In this document: positions 52,001-52,851 of the stretch, piece by piece
Layout: every line of letters starts with the position of its first letter
Numbering within the stretch: position 1 is the first letter of the stretch
Assembly: GCF_032854445.1 (NCBI RefSeq)
Contig: NW_027018244.1
Coordinates: 1-52,851 of the forward strand
Direction of reading: 5' to 3'
From: Liolophura sinensis
Taxonomy: Eukaryota; Mollusca; Polyplacophora; Chitonida; Chitonidae
Length of the DNA: 52,851 nucleotides
Program-made: the position numbers and the translations under genes
Notes under the pieces: model-generated
Database searches by the model: none
What the model was told of the DNA's origin: nothing
What the model saw: the letters and a program-made list of their open reading frames with translations, nothing else

Positions 52001-52851
52001 TTTGCAATTTTTCAACAGCTGGAGATGCTGGCCCAATTGCGCATCTTTTGGCACCTTATTGATGTGGGTCAGTGTTTAATTGTACTTTTTACAGCAGACT
52101 GTATCAAATACCTTGTGTTTTTTATATACAAATGGTGTGGTTTTTCAACATGTAGATAAAGACATTGAGTTTGTCTTCGACTTAGAAGTAAGACAATTGC
52201 TGGATGAGTTAAATGGGCTTGGCCCAAAGATTTGACGTCTTCTGGGGCTACCGAAGGGCACATAACTTATAATCAAAAAGTTGAATATAGTAATGACCAG
52301 TCGCGATATTACATAGTAAATGTAGCCTAATTTAATTAGCTAAAAGCCCAAGCAAAAATCCAAAAGTGGAAAAAACTGTCCAATGCTGCTGGTAAGAGGC
52401 TAATCCGACGTATTTTGTGACGAGAAATCAAATGGTGCAAAACGCGTTGCTCTCCGACCAATACTTTTGGCTGTAGCGACAATTTGAATGAGCATTTATG
52501 TGAAAATCACGTGCTAACAACGGCTCTTACTCCATGGAACCAAGGAAATTTGCAATTTTTCAACAGCAGGAGATGCCTGGCCCAATTGCGCATCTTTTGG
52601 CACCTTATTGATGTGGGTCAGTGTTTAATTGTACTTTTTACAGCAGACTGTATCAAGTACCTTGTGTTTTTTTATATACAAATGGTGTGGTTTTTCAACA
52701 TGTAGATTAAGACATTGAGATTGTCTTCGACTTAGAAGTAAGACAATTGCTGGATGAGTTAAATGGGCTTGGCCCAAAGATTTGACGTCTTCTGGCCTAC
52801 CGAAGGGCACATAACTTATAATCAAAAGTTGAATATAGTAATGACCAGTCG
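49072..52851 (+). repeat. Right copy of the 20-monomer-spaced block, truncated by the window edge
   Basis: It matches about 38110-41889 in variant order at an offset of 10,962 bp until indels accumulate after 50,700. The duplicated block therefore brackets the 5-monomer tandem duplication at 43.6-48.8 kb. The last monomer still matches the partner at 41642, so the similarity probably continues past the window. Confidence 0.83.
52615..52851 (+). repeat. Truncated last monomer (237 bp)
   Basis: The final copy is cut by the window edge at ...GACCAGTCG, not by an array junction. It carries the rare combination GATTAAGAC, GAGATTG and CTGGCCTACC that is also found in the monomer at 41642. This places it 20 monomers downstream of its closest visible relative. 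Confidence 0.93.

Larger units (their letters stand above)
1..52851 (+). repeat. Satellite DNA array, ~548-bp monomer, 96 full copies plus one partial
   Basis: The same ~548-bp unit recurs head to tail across the entire window with no inverted copy and no insertion. Using GGGTCAGTG as phase, monomers begin at 1, 550, 1095, 1643, 2192, 2739, 3289, 3836, 4381, 4930, 5479, 6026, 6575, 7122, 7667, 8212, 8758, 9306, 9854, 10403, 10951, 11499, 12047, 12595, 13143, 13690, 14238, 14787, 15336, 15882, 16431, 16979, 17527, 18075, 18623, 19171, 19719, 20267, 20815, 21363, 21911, 22458, 23007, 23555, 24103, 24651, 25199, 25749, 26298, 26846, 27393, 27941, 28490, 29040, 29589, 30137, 30686, 31233, 31781, 32328, 32876, 33424, 33972, 34520, 35068, 35616, 36164, 36712, 37258, 37806, 38354, 38902, 39450, 39998, 40546, 41094, 41642, 42190, 42738, 43286, 43834, 44382, 44930, 45478, 46027, 46575, 47123, 47671, 48219, 48768, 49316, 49864, 50412, 50962, 51513, 52066 and 52615. 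Lengths run 545-553 bp. Copies differ by scattered substitutions and small indels. The family is not one I recognise; centromeric or other heterochromatic location is inference. Confidence 0.98.
37806..52851 (+). repeat. Right variant domain with 5-monomer higher-order period
   Basis: Diagnostic changes recur at about 2,740 bp (five monomers). ATCAAATACC together with GTAGCCTAATTT and GAAATCAAATGG occurs in the monomers at 38354, 41094 and 49316, and again in 52066; the first pair is 2,740 bp apart. GATTAAGAC occurs in the next monomers at 38902, 41642 and 49864. Many copies also read AAGCCCAAGC for AAGCCCAGGC. These variants are not seen in the left domain. The pattern is a higher-order repeat like those of alphoid arrays, though not perfectly regular. 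Confidence 0.75.

Noticed and set aside
1-52851. Well over a hundred open frames of 60-112 codons on both strands as candidate genes
   Set aside because: They are the same few frames repeated once per 548-bp unit, interrupted in many copies by stops and frameshifts, with no recognisable domain, and they overlap antiparallel. No individual copy stands out as conserved coding sequence.
1-52851. CRISPR array
   Set aside because: The unit is ~548 bp and wholly repeated; there is no short direct repeat with unique spacers and no cas gene.
1-52851. Tandem 5S rRNA, snRNA or spliced-leader gene repeat, which can have units near 0.5 kb
   Set aside because: I see no sequence resembling a 5S rRNA, a U snRNA or a spliced-leader exon in the monomer on either strand.
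1-52851. Transposable element insertions or terminal repeats interrupting the array
   Set aside because: Monomer starts step by 545-553 bp throughout, leaving no room for any insertion longer than a few bases, and no inverted terminal repeats or target-site duplications are seen.

Overview
The whole 52,851-base window is one uninterrupted satellite-DNA array. A unit of about 548 bp is repeated head to tail, always in the same orientation: 96 complete copies and a last partial copy of 237 bp. I set the phase at the recurring GGGTCAGTG, which falls exactly at base 1. The copies are 545-553 bp long, with 548 the commonest length. Both window edges cut inside the array, so the real array is longer. 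I see no ordinary gene, rRNA, tRNA, transposon, CRISPR array or unique sequence. GC content is about 40% in the rows I counted. A long, homogeneous tandem array of half-kilobase units with nested higher-order duplications is typical of eukaryotic centromeric, pericentromeric or subtelomeric heterochromatin. I do not recognise the satellite family and cannot name the organism.

The array is structured. Monomers differ at a few modular sites: the segment following ...TCAAAAGTTG, the CAATACTTTTGG versus CAACACTTATGG segment, and the bases just after CACGTG. Shared rare variants show that neighbouring groups of monomers were copied together. Three variant domains can be drawn. The left domain (1 to about 28.8 kb) carries a class with ATAAAATATGTAGC, never seen further right. 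The middle domain (about 28.8-37.8 kb) is marked by CACGTGACCAGC copies and nested 3-, 5- and 9-monomer duplications. The right domain (about 37.8 kb to the end) has a 5-monomer (about 2,740 bp) higher-order period. It contains a near-identical 2.5 kb tandem duplication, a block repeated at 20-monomer distance (10,962 bp), and a strongly diverged monomer-length segment present twice.

Many 60-112 codon open frames recur once per monomer on both strands. They come from the repeat unit and are broken in many copies by stops and single-base indels, so I do not call them genes. Per-monomer elements that could matter biologically are an imperfect dyad, a CACGTG E-box, a TATATA motif and good matches to splice donor and acceptor consensus. 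Their function is speculative. Single-base indels are concentrated at 1-9.3 kb, 13.4-16.4 kb, 22.3-29.6 kb and 50.7-52.85 kb, which looks more like uneven assembly polishing than biology.
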